Shown piece after piece: positions 1 to 11,024 of a stretch of DNA of 64,000 bases. Source of the DNA: Synechococcus sp. WH 8101 (GTDB lineage Bacteria > Cyanobacteriota > Cyanobacteriia > PCC-6307 > Cyanobiaceae); assembly GCF_004209775.1 (NCBI RefSeq), contig NZ_CP035914.1, forward strand, positions 1 to 64,000, read 5' to 3'. Under the pieces are notes generated by a model that searched no databases, had not been told where the DNA came from, and worked only from the letters and a program-made list of their open reading frames with translations. Position 1 is the first letter of the stretch. Each line of letters starts with the position of its first letter. Position numbers and translations under genes: made by a program.

Positions 1-1197
1 ATGGTTTGCCCGGACGTTGACGCCATGAAACTGGTCTGTTCTCAGGCTGAACTCAACGCCGCTCTGCAGCTCGTCAGTCGGGCCGTTGCGTCCAGACCCA
101 CCCATCCGGTGCTGGCCAACGTCCTGCTCACCGCGGATGCCGGCACCGGACGGCTCAGCCTCACCGGTTTTGACCTCAACCTCGGGATCCAGACGTCCCT
201 GCCCGCATCGGTGGAGAGCAGTGGTGCCGTCACCTTGCCGGCGCGTCTGTTGGGGGAAATCGTGTCGCGTCTTTCGAGTGATTCACCCGTGACCCTCGCC
301 AGCGATGGCGCTGGCGAACAGGTGGAGCTCACCAGCCTCAGTGGCAGTTACCAGATGCGGGGCATGCCCGCCGATGAGTTTCCCGAGCTGCCCCTGGTGG
401 AAAACGGCACGGCCCTGAAAGTGGAGGCCGCTGCGTTGGCTCGCGCCTTGCGCGCCACCCTGTTCGCCAGCAGCGCTGATGAGGCCAAGCAACTCCTCAC
501 GGGTGTGCATCTGCGTTTTTCCGGTTCTCACCTGGAAGCAGCGTCCACGGATGGCCATCGCCTGGCGGTACTCGCCGTGACCGATGCCCTCCGCGAGGCC
601 CCCACACTGGAGGGTGGGGAAGCCAGCGAGGGGGAGGCCTCTGATCTATCCGTCACCCTGCCGGCTCGATCGCTGCGGGAGGTGGAACGCCTCGTGACCA
701 GCTGGAAAGGCGACGATCCAGTCACCTTGTTCTACGACCGTGGTCAGGTGGTGGTGCTCGCTGCCGATCAGATGGTGACCAGTCGCACCCTGGAGGGCAC
801 TTATCCCAACTACCGCCAGTTGATCCCCGACAGCTTCAGTCGGGTGTTTGAACTGGATCGCCGTGGTTTCGTCGCTGCCCTGGAGCGGGTGGCGGTGCTG
901 GCGGATCAGCACAACAATGTGGTGCGGATCAGCAGCGAGCCCGAGTCGGGGCTGGTGCAGATCAGCGCTGATGCCCAGGATGTCGGCAGTGGTTCTGAGT
1001 CGTTGGCTTCTGATCTCAGCGGTGAGCCCGTGCAGATCGCCTTCAACGTGCGTTACGTGCTGGATGGCCTCAAGGCCATGGAAGCCGACCGGATCAAGCT
1101 GCGTTGCAATGCGCCCACCACGCCGGCCGTGCTCACCGCCGCCGATGATGACTCCGGGTTCACGTATCTGGTGATGCCCGTTCAGATCCGCAGCTGA
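1..1197 (+). CDS. dnaN: DNA polymerase III subunit beta (sliding clamp)
   Basis: Ring-shaped processivity clamp that tethers DNA polymerase III to DNA and serves as a docking platform for repair proteins. The 398-aa reading frame has the three-repeat clamp architecture (about residues 10-130, 140-260 and 270-398) and ends in YLVMPVQIRS, matching the family's C-terminal strand. The window opens on an ATG, but the in-frame ATG at 25 (MKLVCSQAELN) is the start expected for picocyanobacterial homologues, so the first eight residues are doubtful. The chromosome was probably linearised at this gene. The following gene begins 4 nt after the stop. Confidence 0.97.
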   Translation: MVCPDVDAMKLVCSQAELNAALQLVSRAVASRPTHPVLANVLLTADAGTGRLSLTGFDLNLGIQTSLPASVESSGAVTLPARLLGEIVSRLSSDSPVTLASDGAGEQVELTSLSGSYQMRGMPADEFPELPLVENGTALKVEAAALARALRATLFASSADEAKQLLTGVHLRFSGSHLEAASTDGHRLAVLAVTDALREAPTLEGGEASEGEASDLSVTLPARSLREVERLVTSWKGDDPVTLFYDRGQVVVLAADQMVTSRTLEGTYPNYRQLIPDSFSRVFELDRRGFVAALERVAVLADQHNNVVRISSEPESGLVQISADAQDVGSGSESLASDLSGEPVQIAFNVRYVLDGLKAMEADRIKLRCNAPTTPAVLTAADDDSGFTYLVMPVQIRS

Positions 1198-1201
1198 GGC
1201 C

Positions 1202-1942
1202 TTGTCCCGTCCTGATCAGATCCTTCTGAGCGATCTGCTGCGCCATCGCGTGCGTTGCGATCAGGGGCTCGACCATGGTCCTGGCGTCATGGCCTGGATG
1301 CATCCGCCTGTGCATCGTCTGCTCGGTTGGGTCAGTCGTCCTTCGGCGCTGCGCACCCGTCGCGCGGTCTGGCGTCTCGATCAGTGGCGCGGGCTCAGTG
1401 AGCAGGAGGTGTTTGTGAAGGGACCATCGGCTGAGGCTGATCTCGTCACATTGGAACGGCTTCCCACGCTTCTGGAGGCCGATCTTCTGGATCGACACGG
1501 TGAACGGCTGGGGAGCATCGCCGATCTGGCGGTGGTGCCGGCTACAGGCCAGATCCTCCACTATCTGGTCTCGCGCAGCGATCCGCGCCTACCCGGCAGC
1601 AGCCGTTGGCGACTCACACCCGACCGCATCGTCGATCAGTGCCCCGGCCAGGTGTCCACGGCGCTGACCGAGCTGGATGAGCTGCCCCTGGCCCGCTCCA
1701 GTGTTCGACAGGATCTGCTGCGTCGTTCCCGCTCCTGGCGTGAGCAGCTGCAGCAGATCGGTGATCGGGCCGGAGAGCGACTGGAGGGTTGGTTGGAGGA
1801 GCCTCCCTGGGACGAACCTCACGATGCGAGGCCGGAAGCCTGGGACGACGACTGGGGAGACGCCAGTCCGAGGCGGCCTGATCGCCCATCCCGCTCCCCC
1901 CGTTCTGATGGGGGTGATGACGATCCGGATCCCTGGATCTGA
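1202..1942 (+). CDS. PRC-barrel domain protein, conserved in picocyanobacteria
   Basis: A 246-aa protein of unknown role, co-oriented between dnaN and purL. Residues about 78-140 ([18 protein letters not shown] and following) look like a PRC-barrel, a small beta-barrel found in the photosynthetic reaction centre H subunit and in RimM. The C-terminal 40 residues are rich in Asp, Arg, Ser and Pro and are probably disordered. The start is a TTG 4 nt after the dnaN stop, suggesting co-transcription and coupling. The PRC assignment rests on recognising the sequence pattern and is moderately sure; the cellular function is unknown. Confidence 0.75.
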   Translation: MSRPDQILLSDLLRHRVRCDQGLDHGPGVMAWMHPPVHRLLGWVSRPSALRTRRAVWRLDQWRGLSEQEVFVKGPSAEADLVTLERLPTLLEADLLDRHGERLGSIADLAVVPATGQILHYLVSRSDPRLPGSSRWRLTPDRIVDQCPGQVSTALTELDELPLARSSVRQDLLRRSRSWREQLQQIGDRAGERLEGWLEEPPWDEPHDARPEAWDDDWGDASPRRPDRPSRSPRSDGGDDDPDPWI

Positions 1943-4340
1943 ACCGCTGTCGGCAACACTGGAGATAGCTGATCAACCTCCAGTGGCCCAGTCCCCCGCT
2001 TCGGCGCCGTCGTTTGACGTGACGGCCGCTCTCCGCAAGGAGGGACTCACCGAGGAGGACTACCGCGAAATTCAGCGCCGTCTCGGTCGTGATCCCAACC
2101 GGGCCGAACTCGGCATGTTCGGGGTGATGTGGTCGGAGCACTGCTGTTACCGCAACTCGAGGCCGCTCCTGCGTGGTTTTCCGACGGAGGGGCCACGCAT
2201 CCTGGTGGGACCGGGGGAGAACGCCGGGGTGGTGGATCTGGGCGAGGGGCACCGTCTCGCGTTCAAGATCGAGAGTCACAACCATCCCTCGGCGGTGGAG
2301 CCCTTTCAGGGAGCGGCCACCGGTGTCGGTGGCATCCTGCGCGACATCTTCACCATGGGCGCCCGTCCGATCGCCCTGCTGAATGCCCTGCGTTTCGGCC
2401 CCCTGGAGGAGCCTTCCAATCGGGGACTGCTGGAGGGCGTGGTAGCCGGCATTGCCCATTACGGCAATTGCGTTGGCGTGCCCACCGTGGGTGGTGAAGT
2501 CGCCTTTGATCCCTCCTACAGCGGCAACCCGCTGGTGAACGCCATGGCCCTGGGGCTGATGGAAACGGAGGAGATCGTCAAATCCGGAGCCTCCGGCGTC
2601 GGCAATCCCGTGGTGTACGTGGGAAGCACCACCGGTCGTGACGGCATGGGGGGCGCCAGCTTTGCCAGCGCTGAACTCAGTGGCGCTTCCCTCGATGACC
2701 GCCCCGCTGTGCAGGTGGGTGATCCCTTCCTGGAAAAGGGGTTGATTGAAGCCTGTCTGGAGGCCTTCCAGAGTGGTGATGTGATCGCCGCCCAGGACAT
2801 GGGAGCGGCCGGTCTCACCTGCAGCTGTGCCGAAATGGCCGCCAAGGGGCATGTGGGCGTGGAGCTCGATCTGGATCGGGTGCCAGCACGGGAAGAGGGC
2901 ATGACCGCCTATGAATTTCTTCTCTCCGAGTCGCAGGAGCGCATGCTCTTCGTGGTGCGTGCTGGTCGTGAGCAGCCGCTGATGGAGCGTTTCCGCCGCT
3001 GGGGGCTGCAGGCGGCCGTGGTGGGACAGGTGTTGGCGGAGCCTGTGGTGCGGGTGTTGCAGCACGGAGCGGTGGCCGCTGAAATTCCCGCCCGCGCCCT
3101 GGCGGAAGACACGCCGATCAATCAGCACAGCCTGTTGGCCGATCCCCCCCTCGACATCCAGCAGCATTGGCAATGGCAAGACTCCGAGTTTCCCCTTGCC
3201 GCGTCGGAGCACGACTGGGGTGCCGACCTGCTCGCCCTGCTCGATGATCCGACCATCGCCAGCAAGCGCTGGGTTTACCGCCAGTACGACCAGCAGGTGC
3301 TGGCCAACACCGTGATTCCGGCTGGAGGCGCCGACGCCGCGGTCGTGCGACTCCGTCCTCAGCAGGGGGAAGGGTCCCTGCAGGGAACCGAGCGCGGTGT
3401 GGCGGCCACGGTGGATTGCCCGAATCGCTGGGTGGCGCTGGATCCCGAGCGTGGTGCGATGGCGGCGGTGGCGGAAGCGGCCCGCAACCTGAGTTGTGTC
3501 GGCGCCGAACCGCTCGCGGTGACCGACAACCTGAACTTTCCCTCACCCGACACCGATCGCGGCTACTGGCAACTGGCGATGGCCTGTCGTGGTCTGGCTG
3601 AGGCCTGCCGTCGACTGAACACCCCCGTGACCGGTGGCAATGTCTCCCTCTATAACGAGACCCGCAGTGACGATGGCGCGTCGGTGCCGATCCATCCCAC
3701 GCCCGTGGTGGGCATGGTCGGGGTGGTCGAGTCCATCGCCAAGGTGATCGGTCTGGGGTGGCGGCAGGCGGCTGATCCAGTGGTGCTGCTGGGGGTGCCG
3801 ATCGCTGGGCCGGCTGATGACCGGCTTGGGCTGGCAGGCAGTGCCTATCAGGGTGTGATCCACGGTGCCCTCACCGGCCGACCGCCTCGTCCGGATCTGG
3901 ATCTCGAGGCGAGGGTGCAGGCCCTGGTGCGGGCGGCGATTGCCAAAGGTCTGTTGGCGTCCGCCCACGATTGCAGCGACGGTGGCCTGGCGGTGGCGTT
4001 GGCGGAGAGTTGCCTGGCGGTGGGCCTGGGTGCCGCGATTGACCTAGGCAGCGGCGGGGTCCGTCCGGAGCAGCTGTTGTTTGCGGAGGGAGGCGCCAGG
4101 ATCATCGTGTCGGTGAAGGCGGAAGCCTTTGAGGCCTGGCAGGCGCTGTTGGCTGGAGCGCTCGGTCGTGATGTTCCGGCCACGCCCCTTGGCACCGTCA
4201 CGAATCAGGGGCGTCTGACGATGCGCTCGGGAGATCAGGCCTTGCTGGATCTCGAGGTCGCCGCCATGCGACTGGCTTACGACCAGGCGCTGCCCCGACG
4301 CATGGCCGCTTCGATGCCGGCAGGTGGTGTGGAGGCATGA
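1917..4340 (+). CDS. purL: Phosphoribosylformylglycinamidine synthase, PurL subunit
   Basis: Converts FGAR, glutamine and ATP to FGAM in purine synthesis. This is the small PurL type, which needs PurQ and PurS partners. Recognisable motifs are [15 protein letters not shown], the ATP-binding stretch [18 protein letters not shown] and the duplicated AIRS-like halves. The start is ambiguous: the ATG at 1917 overlaps the previous gene by 26 nt, and a GTG at 1983 would leave a 785-aa protein closer to the usual family size. Conserved sequence starts at [17 protein letters not shown]. The stop overlaps the purF start as ATGA, so the two are translationally coupled. Confidence 0.95.
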   Translation: MTIRIPGSEPLSATLEIADQPPVAQSPASAPSFDVTAALRKEGLTEEDYREIQRRLGRDPNRAELGMFGVMWSEHCCYRNSRPLLRGFPTEGPRILVGPGENAGVVDLGEGHRLAFKIESHNHPSAVEPFQGAATGVGGILRDIFTMGARPIALLNALRFGPLEEPSNRGLLEGVVAGIAHYGNCVGVPTVGGEVAFDPSYSGNPLVNAMALGLMETEEIVKSGASGVGNPVVYVGSTTGRDGMGGASFASAELSGASLDDRPAVQVGDPFLEKGLIEACLEAFQSGDVIAAQDMGAAGLTCSCAEMAAKGHVGVELDLDRVPAREEGMTAYEFLLSESQERMLFVVRAGREQPLMERFRRWGLQAAVVGQVLAEPVVRVLQHGAVAAEIPARALAEDTPINQHSLLADPPLDIQQHWQWQDSEFPLAASEHDWGADLLALLDDPTIASKRWVYRQYDQQVLANTVIPAGGADAAVVRLRPQQGEGSLQGTERGVAATVDCPNRWVALDPERGAMAAVAEAARNLSCVGAEPLAVTDNLNFPSPDTDRGYWQLAMACRGLAEACRRLNTPVTGGNVSLYNETRSDDGASVPIHPTPVVGMVGVVESIAKVIGLGWRQAADPVVLLGVPIAGPADDRLGLAGSAYQGVIHGALTGRPPRPDLDLEARVQALVRAAIAKGLLASAHDCSDGGLAVALAESCLAVGLGAAIDLGSGGVRPEQLLFAEGGARIIVSVKAEAFEAWQALLAGALGRDVPATPLGTVTNQGRLTMRSGDQALLDLEVAAMRLAYDQALPRRMAASMPAGGVEA

Positions 4341-5845
4341 TGCAAAATTGTGACGACTTCATGACGTCGAGGCGCTCTGTGCATCAGTCCGAGACGGAGC
4401 GCCCCGACCGGATGGAGGAGGCGTGCGGCGTCTACGCCGTGCTTGCCGCCGAGCAGCCGGTGGCGAACCTCACCTATTTCGGTCTCTATTCCCTGCAGCA
4501 TCGCGGCCAGGAGTCGGCGGGAATCGCCGTCTTCAACCAGGGCAAAGTGCGCCTGCACAAAGATATGGGTCTGGTCAGCCAGGTGTTCGATCAGGACGTC
4601 CTGGCTCGCATGCCCGGCCATCTGGCCGTGGGGCACAATCGCTATTCCACGACCGGCAGCAGCAGGGTCTGCAATGCCCAGCCGGTGGTGCTGATGACGC
4701 GCCTCGGCCCTTTCGCCCTGGCCCATAACGGCAATCTCGTCAACGCAGCGGAACTGAGGCAGCGTGTTGATGATGGCCAGGCCGAATTCACCTCCACCAC
4801 CGACTCTGAATTGATCGCGCTGGCGATTCAGCAGGCGGTGGAGCGCGGCCTCGATTGGCAGCCGGCGATCACGGAAGCCGTGGCGTTATGTCGTGGTGCT
4901 TTCAGTCTGGTGATTGGCACCAATGACGCCCTCTATGCCCTTCGCGACGGCTACGGCATCAGACCCCTGGTGTATGGCCGCCTTGGCGAGGCCAGCGAGG
5001 GGCACTGGGTGGTGAGCAGTGAAACCTGTGGGCTCGACATCATCGGCGCCAGCTATGAGGCGGATGTGCAACCCGGCGAGATCGTGCGGTTTCATTGCGG
5101 TGAAACGGAGCCATCGATTGCGCGGTGGGTGGAGCCCTCCACTCGGATGTGTGTGTTCGAAATGATCTATTTCGCCCGGCCAGACAGCCGCTTCTTTGGA
5201 GAATCGCTGTACAGCTACCGGCAGCGCATCGGTCAGATCCTGGCGAAGGAATCGGCGGTGGAAGCAGATCTGGTGATCGGTGTGCCTGATTCGGGTATTC
5301 CTGCCGCCATCGGTTATGCCCAGGCGAGCGGATTGGCGTTTGCCGATGGCCTGATCAAAAACCGCTATGTCGGTCGCACCTTCATCCAACCGACCCAGGC
5401 GATGCGGGAAGCGGGGATACGGGTGAAATTGAATCCGTTGCCGGATGTGCTGGCCGGTCAGCGGGTGGTGGTGATCGATGACTCGATCGTGCGCGGTACC
5501 ACCAGCCGCAAGCTGGTGCAGGCCCTTCGCGATGCCGGTGCCACCGAAGTGCACATGCGGATCAGTTCCCCACCGGTCACCCATCCCTGTTTTTACGGCA
5601 TCGATACCGACACCCAGGATCAGCTCATCGCCGCCCGTCTCACGTTAGCGGAGATTCAGGAGCATCTCAAGGTCGACTCCCTCGCCTATCTCAGCAAAGA
5701 AGGGATGGTGGAAGCAGCGCGGGCCAGTTCGTCCCAGTTCTGCACCGCCTGTTTTGATGGCGCTTATCCGGTGCCGATGGATGAGGCGATGCGCTCCAGC
5801 AAGCTCATGCTCGAGCCGGCCGGTGTGGCGGCCTCACTCCGCTGA
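4337..5845 (+). CDS. purF: Amidophosphoribosyltransferase
   Basis: First committed enzyme of purine synthesis: PRPP plus glutamine gives phosphoribosylamine. An N-terminal nucleophile glutaminase is followed by a phosphoribosyltransferase domain. The catalytic Cys would be Cys30 in EEACGVYAV, so a 29-residue propeptide must be removed. The PRPP loop is [16 protein letters not shown]. Cysteines in [14 protein letters not shown] and FCTACF match the four [4Fe-4S] ligands of the Bacillus-type, oxygen-sensitive enzyme. The start overlaps purL by 4 nt. The 3' end overlaps the convergent topoisomerase gene by 12 nt. Confidence 0.96.
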   Translation: MMQNCDDFMTSRRSVHQSETERPDRMEEACGVYAVLAAEQPVANLTYFGLYSLQHRGQESAGIAVFNQGKVRLHKDMGLVSQVFDQDVLARMPGHLAVGHNRYSTTGSSRVCNAQPVVLMTRLGPFALAHNGNLVNAAELRQRVDDGQAEFTSTTDSELIALAIQQAVERGLDWQPAITEAVALCRGAFSLVIGTNDALYALRDGYGIRPLVYGRLGEASEGHWVVSSETCGLDIIGASYEADVQPGEIVRFHCGETEPSIARWVEPSTRMCVFEMIYFARPDSRFFGESLYSYRQRIGQILAKESAVEADLVIGVPDSGIPAAIGYAQASGLAFADGLIKNRYVGRTFIQPTQAMREAGIRVKLNPLPDVLAGQRVVVIDDSIVRGTTSRKLVQALRDAGATEVHMRISSPPVTHPCFYGIDTDTQDQLIAARLTLAEIQEHLKVDSLAYLSKEGMVEAARASSSQFCTACFDGAYPVPMDEAMRSSKLMLEPAGVAASLR

Positions 5846-8329
5846 GTCCTTCGTGCCGTTGATCAGCGGCACCAAAGCCTGAAGCGTTTCGCTCTCTCGC
5901 AGCGGCAGCTCCAGGCTGTGATCGTTGCTGATCGCCGTGCCGGCGACCCGTCCATGCCGCCCCTGGCTGGTGATTAAGCCCAGGAGCGGTGCCGCCAGGC
6001 AGATGGACACGAGTCGATCGTCCGGTGCAGCCGCTGCATTCAGATCGATCGCCAGATCGCCCAGATCGCCGCGATGGCACAGTCTCAGATCGCCGAGCGG
6101 GCGTCGGATCAACCGACCCTGATGCGTGGCGGCGATCAACTGGCCAGGAGCGTCGCCAGGCAGGCTGACCGCCCCGACCGGCTGCTCTCCGGGCAGCAGG
6201 CGCAGCGCCACCGGCCCCTGGGCCAGCTTTCCCATCAACGGCAGCGCCGTGTCATCCACCGGCAGCCTCAGCACCCGGCCGATGTTGGTCACCAGGGCGA
6301 TCGTTCCCCCTTCGGAGCAGATCACTCCAGCCTGGAGGCTGACGCCATCCTTGAGCTTCAGCACGCTGGCGGCCCGCCCCGACAGTTCCTGCAGGTCCTG
6401 CAATGGCAGACGCTTGAAACGACCGTCGCTGCTCAGCAGACCGAGGGACAGCGTCCGGTTGGCGTGATCGTCGTCGGTGTTGGGGAGAGGCAACAGGTTG
6501 ATAACGGTTTCACCCTCCATGGCGGTGGGTAGAAACCGTTCGAGCGGTCCTGGTTGTTGTCCGGCGAATTCCCAGCGCACCAGGGCAACCCGGCCCTGGG
6601 CGGTGAGGGCCAGCAACCGGGGTGGTGGGGCGATCGGCAGGATCAGGCGGGCTGGTGATGGTTCATCGCCGAGTGCGGCGGCGTCTTGCAGATGCATCCG
6701 GCCCAGCACCTGGGGGCTGATCACCTTGACCTGGCCATCGGCTTGGATCAGCAGACGGGCATCGCCAGGGAGAGCGCCCAGGGCCTGCTTGCGTTGCAAT
6801 TCGGCATTCGGGCGTTGGGTGGCGGCCCGTTCGGCCATTAGATGATCACCGCCTTCGATCAGGCGGGTGCGTCGCGGCGTGGCGAATCGTTTCTTGAGCT
6901 GCTTCAGCTCATCCACCAGAGCCGCTAGCAGAACGTCCCGTTGCTCGAGCAGGCGTTGCAGGCGACTGCGTTCCTGGCGAAGTTCCTCGGCTTCCTTCCG
7001 CAGGCTCTCCTGCTCCAGCCCGGTGAGTCGACGCAGCGGCATCGCCAGAACGGCATCGGCCTGTCGTTCGCTCAGGTCGAGGTGCACCATCAGGCTGGCC
7101 CTGGCGCTGGCCGCATCCCGCGCCTCCTGGATCATGCTGATCACCTGTTGCAGCGACTCGAGGGCGCGGTTGAGACCCTCCACCACCTCGAGGCGATCCT
7201 CGGTTTTGCGCAGGGCATGGCTGGTCCGACGGATCAGGGTTTGCTCGCGATAGTCGAGGAAGGTCTGCAGCAGCTGGCGCAGGGAGAGCTGCTGGGGCTG
7301 ACCGTTCACTAAGGCGAGCAGGATGGCTCCGAAGTTGCTCTGCAGCGACGTGCGTCGCTGCAGGTCGGCAAGAACCTTGCCTGGATCGGAATCCCGTCGC
7401 AGTTCCACCACCACCCGCATGCCGTCGCGGTCGCTCTCATCCCGGATGTCAGCGATGCCACCGATGCGCCCATCGTTCACCTGCTCCGCCAGCTTTTCGA
7501 TCCAGCCCGCTTTGCTCAGTTGAAAGGGCAGTTCGGTGATCACCACGGCATTGCGCTTGTGGCGCCCTTTGCCGGGCTGCACCTCCTCGATGTGAGCCAC
7601 GCCCCGCATGGGGATGCTGCCGCGACCGGACAGGTAGGTCTCCCGGATGCCAGTGCCTAACAGCACTTCGCCGCCAGTTGGAAAATCCGGGCCGGGAATC
7701 AGGGTCAGGAGTTTGTCATCGCTCAGCTCCGGTTGGCGCACCAGGGCCACCAGGGCATCCACCACCTCGCCGAGATTGTGAGGCGGGATGTTGGTGGCCA
7801 TGCCCACGGCAATCCCGGCACAGCCGTTGAGCAGCAGGAAGGGCAGCTGGGCCGGCAGCACGGTCGGTTCCTGCTGGGAGCCGTCGAAGTTCGGAGCGAA
7901 ATCAACGGTGTCGTCGCCGATTTCATCGAGCAGTCCCTGATGGGCGATCGGAGCCAGGCGGGTTTCGGTGTACCGCATGGCAGCCGGCGGATCGTCATCC
8001 ACGGATCCGAAGTTGCCGTGGCCATCCAGCAGGGGGTGGCGGCTGGAGAAGGTCTGCACCAGCCGCACCAGAGCGTCGTAGACCGCCTGATCACCGTGCG
8101 GGTGATATTTTCCCAGCACATCGCCAACGACGCGGGCGCACTTGCGGTAAGGCCGATCCGGTGTCAGGCCCAGTTCGTGCATCGCATAGAGGATGCGGCG
8201 CTGCACCGGCTTGAGGCCATCGCGGGCATCGGGCAGGGCCCGACCCACGATCACGCTCATCGCGTACTCGAGGTAGGAGCGCTGCATCTCCTGATGCAGG
8301 GCGATCGGTTGAACGCGCTCCTCGGCCAT
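5834..8329 (-). CDS. DNA gyrase / topoisomerase IV subunit A-like protein (ParC-type)
   Basis: Breakage-reunion subunit of a type IIA topoisomerase, 831 aa. The catalytic tyrosine is about Tyr120 in [10 protein letters not shown], and the DNA gate segment [17 protein letters not shown] is intact. The C-terminal beta-pinwheel region (about 510-820) lacks the QRRGGKG GyrA box; the nearest stretch is QGRHGRV. That argues for topoisomerase IV-like decatenation rather than full supercoiling activity, so the gyrA name often given at this locus may be wrong. Picocyanobacteria usually have a second GyrA elsewhere (general knowledge). Convergent with purF. Confidence 0.9.
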   Translation of the reverse strand: MAEERVQPIALHQEMQRSYLEYAMSVIVGRALPDARDGLKPVQRRILYAMHELGLTPDRPYRKCARVVGDVLGKYHPHGDQAVYDALVRLVQTFSSRHPLLDGHGNFGSVDDDPPAAMRYTETRLAPIAHQGLLDEIGDDTVDFAPNFDGSQQEPTVLPAQLPFLLLNGCAGIAVGMATNIPPHNLGEVVDALVALVRQPELSDDKLLTLIPGPDFPTGGEVLLGTGIRETYLSGRGSIPMRGVAHIEEVQPGKGRHKRNAVVITELPFQLSKAGWIEKLAEQVNDGRIGGIADIRDESDRDGMRVVVELRRDSDPGKVLADLQRRTSLQSNFGAILLALVNGQPQQLSLRQLLQTFLDYREQTLIRRTSHALRKTEDRLEVVEGLNRALESLQQVISMIQEARDAASARASLMVHLDLSERQADAVLAMPLRRLTGLEQESLRKEAEELRQERSRLQRLLEQRDVLLAALVDELKQLKKRFATPRRTRLIEGGDHLMAERAATQRPNAELQRKQALGALPGDARLLIQADGQVKVISPQVLGRMHLQDAAALGDEPSPARLILPIAPPPRLLALTAQGRVALVRWEFAGQQPGPLERFLPTAMEGETVINLLPLPNTDDDHANRTLSLGLLSSDGRFKRLPLQDLQELSGRAASVLKLKDGVSLQAGVICSEGGTIALVTNIGRVLRLPVDDTALPLMGKLAQGPVALRLLPGEQPVGAVSLPGDAPGQLIAATHQGRLIRRPLGDLRLCHRGDLGDLAIDLNAAAAPDDRLVSICLAAPLLGLITSQGRHGRVAGTAISNDHSLELPLRESETLQALVPLINGTKDSAE

Positions 8330-8396
8330 CCGGATCGGAAATTCTGAGGGCGGAAGGGGCTCAGCCTACAGATCTCCCCTGGGATGACCAGTCCTG

Positions 8397-9290
8397 TCAG
8401 CTGGCGCTGCTGGGATCGGCGTTGGCTTCTGCACGCTCCACCGCATCCTGGAGGGCCGGGTTCGCCAGCAATGTTCGCGTCGCCAGCCTCAGGTTCAGCC
8501 CCCACAGCTGCTGTTTCTGATGCCCGGGGAGCACGTAATTCGGATCCTCGGCCAGGGCTTGTCGCGCCAGGGTCAGCGCCTCTTCATTACCTGGAGATTG
8601 GCTGTTCAGTGCAGCGGCCAGGGCGAGCATGGGTTCGGCGTTGCGTTGGATCGTGAGCACGCGTCGCCAGCGTTGAATCGCCTCACGGGTGTTGCCCATT
8701 TCGAACAGCACGATCGCCTGGTTGTTCACCGCTTCCCAGAAGGTGGGTTTGAGGCTGGCGGCTTTTTCAAAGGCCTTGAGTGCGGCGCCATAGCGCGACT
8801 GCATCACCCTGGCGTTGCCCAGGTCGAAATAGGCGCCGGGGTTGTTGGGATCGAGCTTCAGCCCCTCATCAAGCAGAGGGATGGCATCCTCCGGCCGGTT
8901 GTCGCGCAGGGCCAGGGAGGCCTCGGCAAACCAGAGTCCGGCTTTGTTGGGATTGAGTTCCTTGGCCTTGGCCAGGGAGCGGGCGGCCGCATCCAATTGC
9001 TGGCTGCGGAGTTGGGCCTCAGCCAGCACTGACCAGAGCCGTTCATCCTCTGGTTGGAGCCGCACGGCCAGCGCCGCCAGCCGGGCGGCTTCTTCCGGCT
9101 GCCCCAGCTTGAGCAACTGCGCCGCCGTGCGTCCGATGCCGATGCCGGAACCCTCCAGTTCCTGCTGGCTTGGCACAAACACCGTGGGAATGAGCGCCTT
9201 GGCAGGCAGGGGCAGAATTGCGCCCGCCAGGGCGAGCAGGGTCGCTGCACACCTGGTTGCACCGGGTTTGAAGCGCGCGTTGCGACCCAT
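8397..9290 (-). CDS. Exported TPR-repeat protein
   Basis: A 297-aa protein with an N-terminal signal-type segment (basic residues, then LLALAGAILPLP ending in AKA) followed by about six tetratricopeptide repeats, for example NPGAYFDLGNARVMQSRYGA. TPRs mediate protein-protein contacts; the partner is unknown. The start at 9290 is chosen because its ATG overlaps the queG stop as TGATG, a strong sign of translational coupling. An upstream in-frame ATG at 9359 would sit deep inside queG. It is probably a periplasmic or lumenal scaffold. Confidence 0.8.
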   Translation of the reverse strand: MGRNARFKPGATRCAATLLALAGAILPLPAKALIPTVFVPSQQELEGSGIGIGRTAAQLLKLGQPEEAARLAALAVRLQPEDERLWSVLAEAQLRSQQLDAAARSLAKAKELNPNKAGLWFAEASLALRDNRPEDAIPLLDEGLKLDPNNPGAYFDLGNARVMQSRYGAALKAFEKAASLKPTFWEAVNNQAIVLFEMGNTREAIQRWRRVLTIQRNAEPMLALAAALNSQSPGNEEALTLARQALAEDPNYVLPGHQKQQLWGLNLRLATRTLLANPALQDAVERAEANADPSSAS

Positions 9291-10267
9291 CACTTTGTTG
9301 TTGATCCGTCCAGGGTAGGAGGGCTCTCCATACGCGTTGCTTCGGCGTTGCGTCTCCACATCCAGGGCTTGATTCTGCGCAGCGCCGAACCACGCAGTTT
9401 CTCCAGCCAGGTGGCGTCATCCCAGCTCAGGGCCTGGTCGCGCTGCAGGTTGAGGATCCAGGGCCGGGGCTGCACATCGGGATCCTCACTGCAGGGCAGG
9501 GGCCCTTCATTCCAGGGGCAGACCTCCTGACAGATATCGCAGCCCGCCAGCCATGGACCCAGGGCAGCCTGGATCGCCTCAGGTAGTTGTGGATTGCGGT
9601 TTTCAATTGTGTGATAAGCGAGGCAGCGGCGGGCATCGACCACAAACGGCTCCCGGATCGCGTCCGTGGGGCAGGCGTCGATGCAGCGATGACAGCGTCC
9701 GCAGAGGGGTTCGGCGGGTTGATCCGGCGGCAGGTCGAGGCTGGTGAGCAGGTGACCGATCACCATCCAGGACCCCCGTTGGCGGTGGATCAGGTTGCTG
9801 TGTTTGCCGATCCAACCCAGACCGGCTTCCTCCGCCCAGGCTTTGTCGAGCAGGGGGTCGGCATCCACGCAGGCTCTCCAGCCCACGCCCAGATGCTGCT
9901 GCTCCAGCCAGCGTCCGAGCCGCTTCAGCCGTTGCATGACGACGCGGTGGTAATCCCGCCCCCAGCCATAGCGGGCGATCGCCAGCGTTCCCGGGTTCCG
10001 CCTGGCCGCCACGTGATAGTTCAGACCCACTGCCAGAAGGCTCCTGGCACCGTCGAGCAGCCGTTCCGCCGCCAGCCGCCGTGGTGCGGCCATCCAGGCC
10101 ATGTCGGCTTGATGTCCTGCCTCCAACCAGCGTTGCAGGGCTGCCGTCCGCAGTTGGAGTCGGGGACTGCCCGGTAACCGGGCGAGACCCACCGGCTCGA
10201 AGCCCTGCTGCCGCGCTTCCCGCTTCAGGGCCGCGGCCAGCCTTGCCAGATCGGTGTCAGCGGACAC
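9290..10267 (-). CDS. queG: Epoxyqueuosine reductase
   Basis: Last step of queuosine synthesis: cobalamin-dependent reduction of epoxyqueuosine to queuosine in tRNA. The 325-aa protein has the two [4Fe-4S] ferredoxin motifs CGRCHRCIDACPTDAI and CDICQEVCPWN. The conserved segment DADPLLDKAWAEEAGLGW contains the catalytic acidic residue region. Cobalamin use fits the cobalamin-synthesis gene cbiD further along. It is followed in the same operon by a TPR gene through a 1-nt TGATG overlap. Divergent from the membrane protein gene starting at 10309. Confidence 0.95.
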   Translation of the reverse strand: MSADTDLARLAAALKREARQQGFEPVGLARLPGSPRLQLRTAALQRWLEAGHQADMAWMAAPRRLAAERLLDGARSLLAVGLNYHVAARRNPGTLAIARYGWGRDYHRVVMQRLKRLGRWLEQQHLGVGWRACVDADPLLDKAWAEEAGLGWIGKHSNLIHRQRGSWMVIGHLLTSLDLPPDQPAEPLCGRCHRCIDACPTDAIREPFVVDARRCLAYHTIENRNPQLPEAIQAALGPWLAGCDICQEVCPWNEGPLPCSEDPDVQPRPWILNLQRDQALSWDDATWLEKLRGSALRRIKPWMWRRNAEATRMESPPTLDGSTTK

Positions 10268-10308
10268 GGAAAGCGACCGTACAGTTGGGCGACTTCAGGC
10301 ATCCTGCC

Positions 10309-10974
10309 GTGTCCGCTTCTGCTCCAGGTTCCTCGTCCACGCTGCGTCTCGCCCCTGTGCTGCGCTGGCTGGGTCTCACTCTGGTGGTGCTCCTGGTTCT
10401 GCAGATCGCTGTGGTGCTCAGTGGTGCCGACTGGGCCGAGGCGTCGTTTCAACAGCTGCTGATCGAACGGCTCGTCAGTCAGGCCCCGATGGGATTTGTC
10501 GGCTTGTTGCTGATGTTGATTGGGTCGCGCCTGGATCATCCCGTTGCCGATCGGCTGCCGATTCGTTGGGTGGTGTGCGTGCTTTCGGCTCTGCTGGCGA
10601 TCGCCATGATCGCAGTGGTGCCGATGGCGATCAGTGGCAATCAATCGCTCGCCGGTCAGGCGGATCAGACGCTGCAGCAGCGCCGCAGCCAGCTGGAGAT
10701 GGCTCGACAGCAGGGCAAGAATCCCGACAACGTGAAGATGCTGGGCGAGCAGCTGGCCCAGGCCGGGCAACTGCCTGCTGACGCCACCGATGACGACAAG
10801 GCCAAAGCGGCCCGGGAGTTCATCGATGGTCAGCTGCAACAGATGAATGACCAGATTCAGCAGGCAGAGCGCCAGCGCAATCTGGCGATGAATCAGCGTC
10901 GTTTCGGTGGCACTGTCAGCGCGGTGGTGCTGGCCATTGCCTTTGTGTTGCTCGCATTCGCGGCTGTTCTCTGA
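10309..10974 (+). CDS. HpsJ-like membrane protein
   Basis: A 221-aa protein with a hydrophobic N-terminal segment (about 18-38), two more predicted membrane spans (about 59-75 and 86-107), a long polar coiled-coil-like region rich in Gln (about 115-195) and a final span (201-221). This layout resembles cyanobacterial HpsJ-family proteins, first linked to hormogonium polysaccharide secretion. A unicell cannot form hormogonia, so the role here is open. The start is a GTG; the reading frame extends upstream into queG antisense but has no credible start there. Family assignment is tentative. Confidence 0.65.
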   Translation: MSASAPGSSSTLRLAPVLRWLGLTLVVLLVLQIAVVLSGADWAEASFQQLLIERLVSQAPMGFVGLLLMLIGSRLDHPVADRLPIRWVVCVLSALLAIAMIAVVPMAISGNQSLAGQADQTLQQRRSQLEMARQQGKNPDNVKMLGEQLAQAGQLPADATDDDKAKAAREFIDGQLQQMNDQIQQAERQRNLAMNQRRFGGTVSAVVLAIAFVLLAFAAVL

Positions 10975-11024
10975 TCGCTGGTTAGGTTGGTTGGATCACG
11001 TCATCGCAAGGACCGGGACCTTTC

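Noticed and set aside
1614-3212. A 532-codon open frame on the minus strand
   Set aside because: Antisense to purL; explained by high GC and codon bias of purL, with no domain in its translation.
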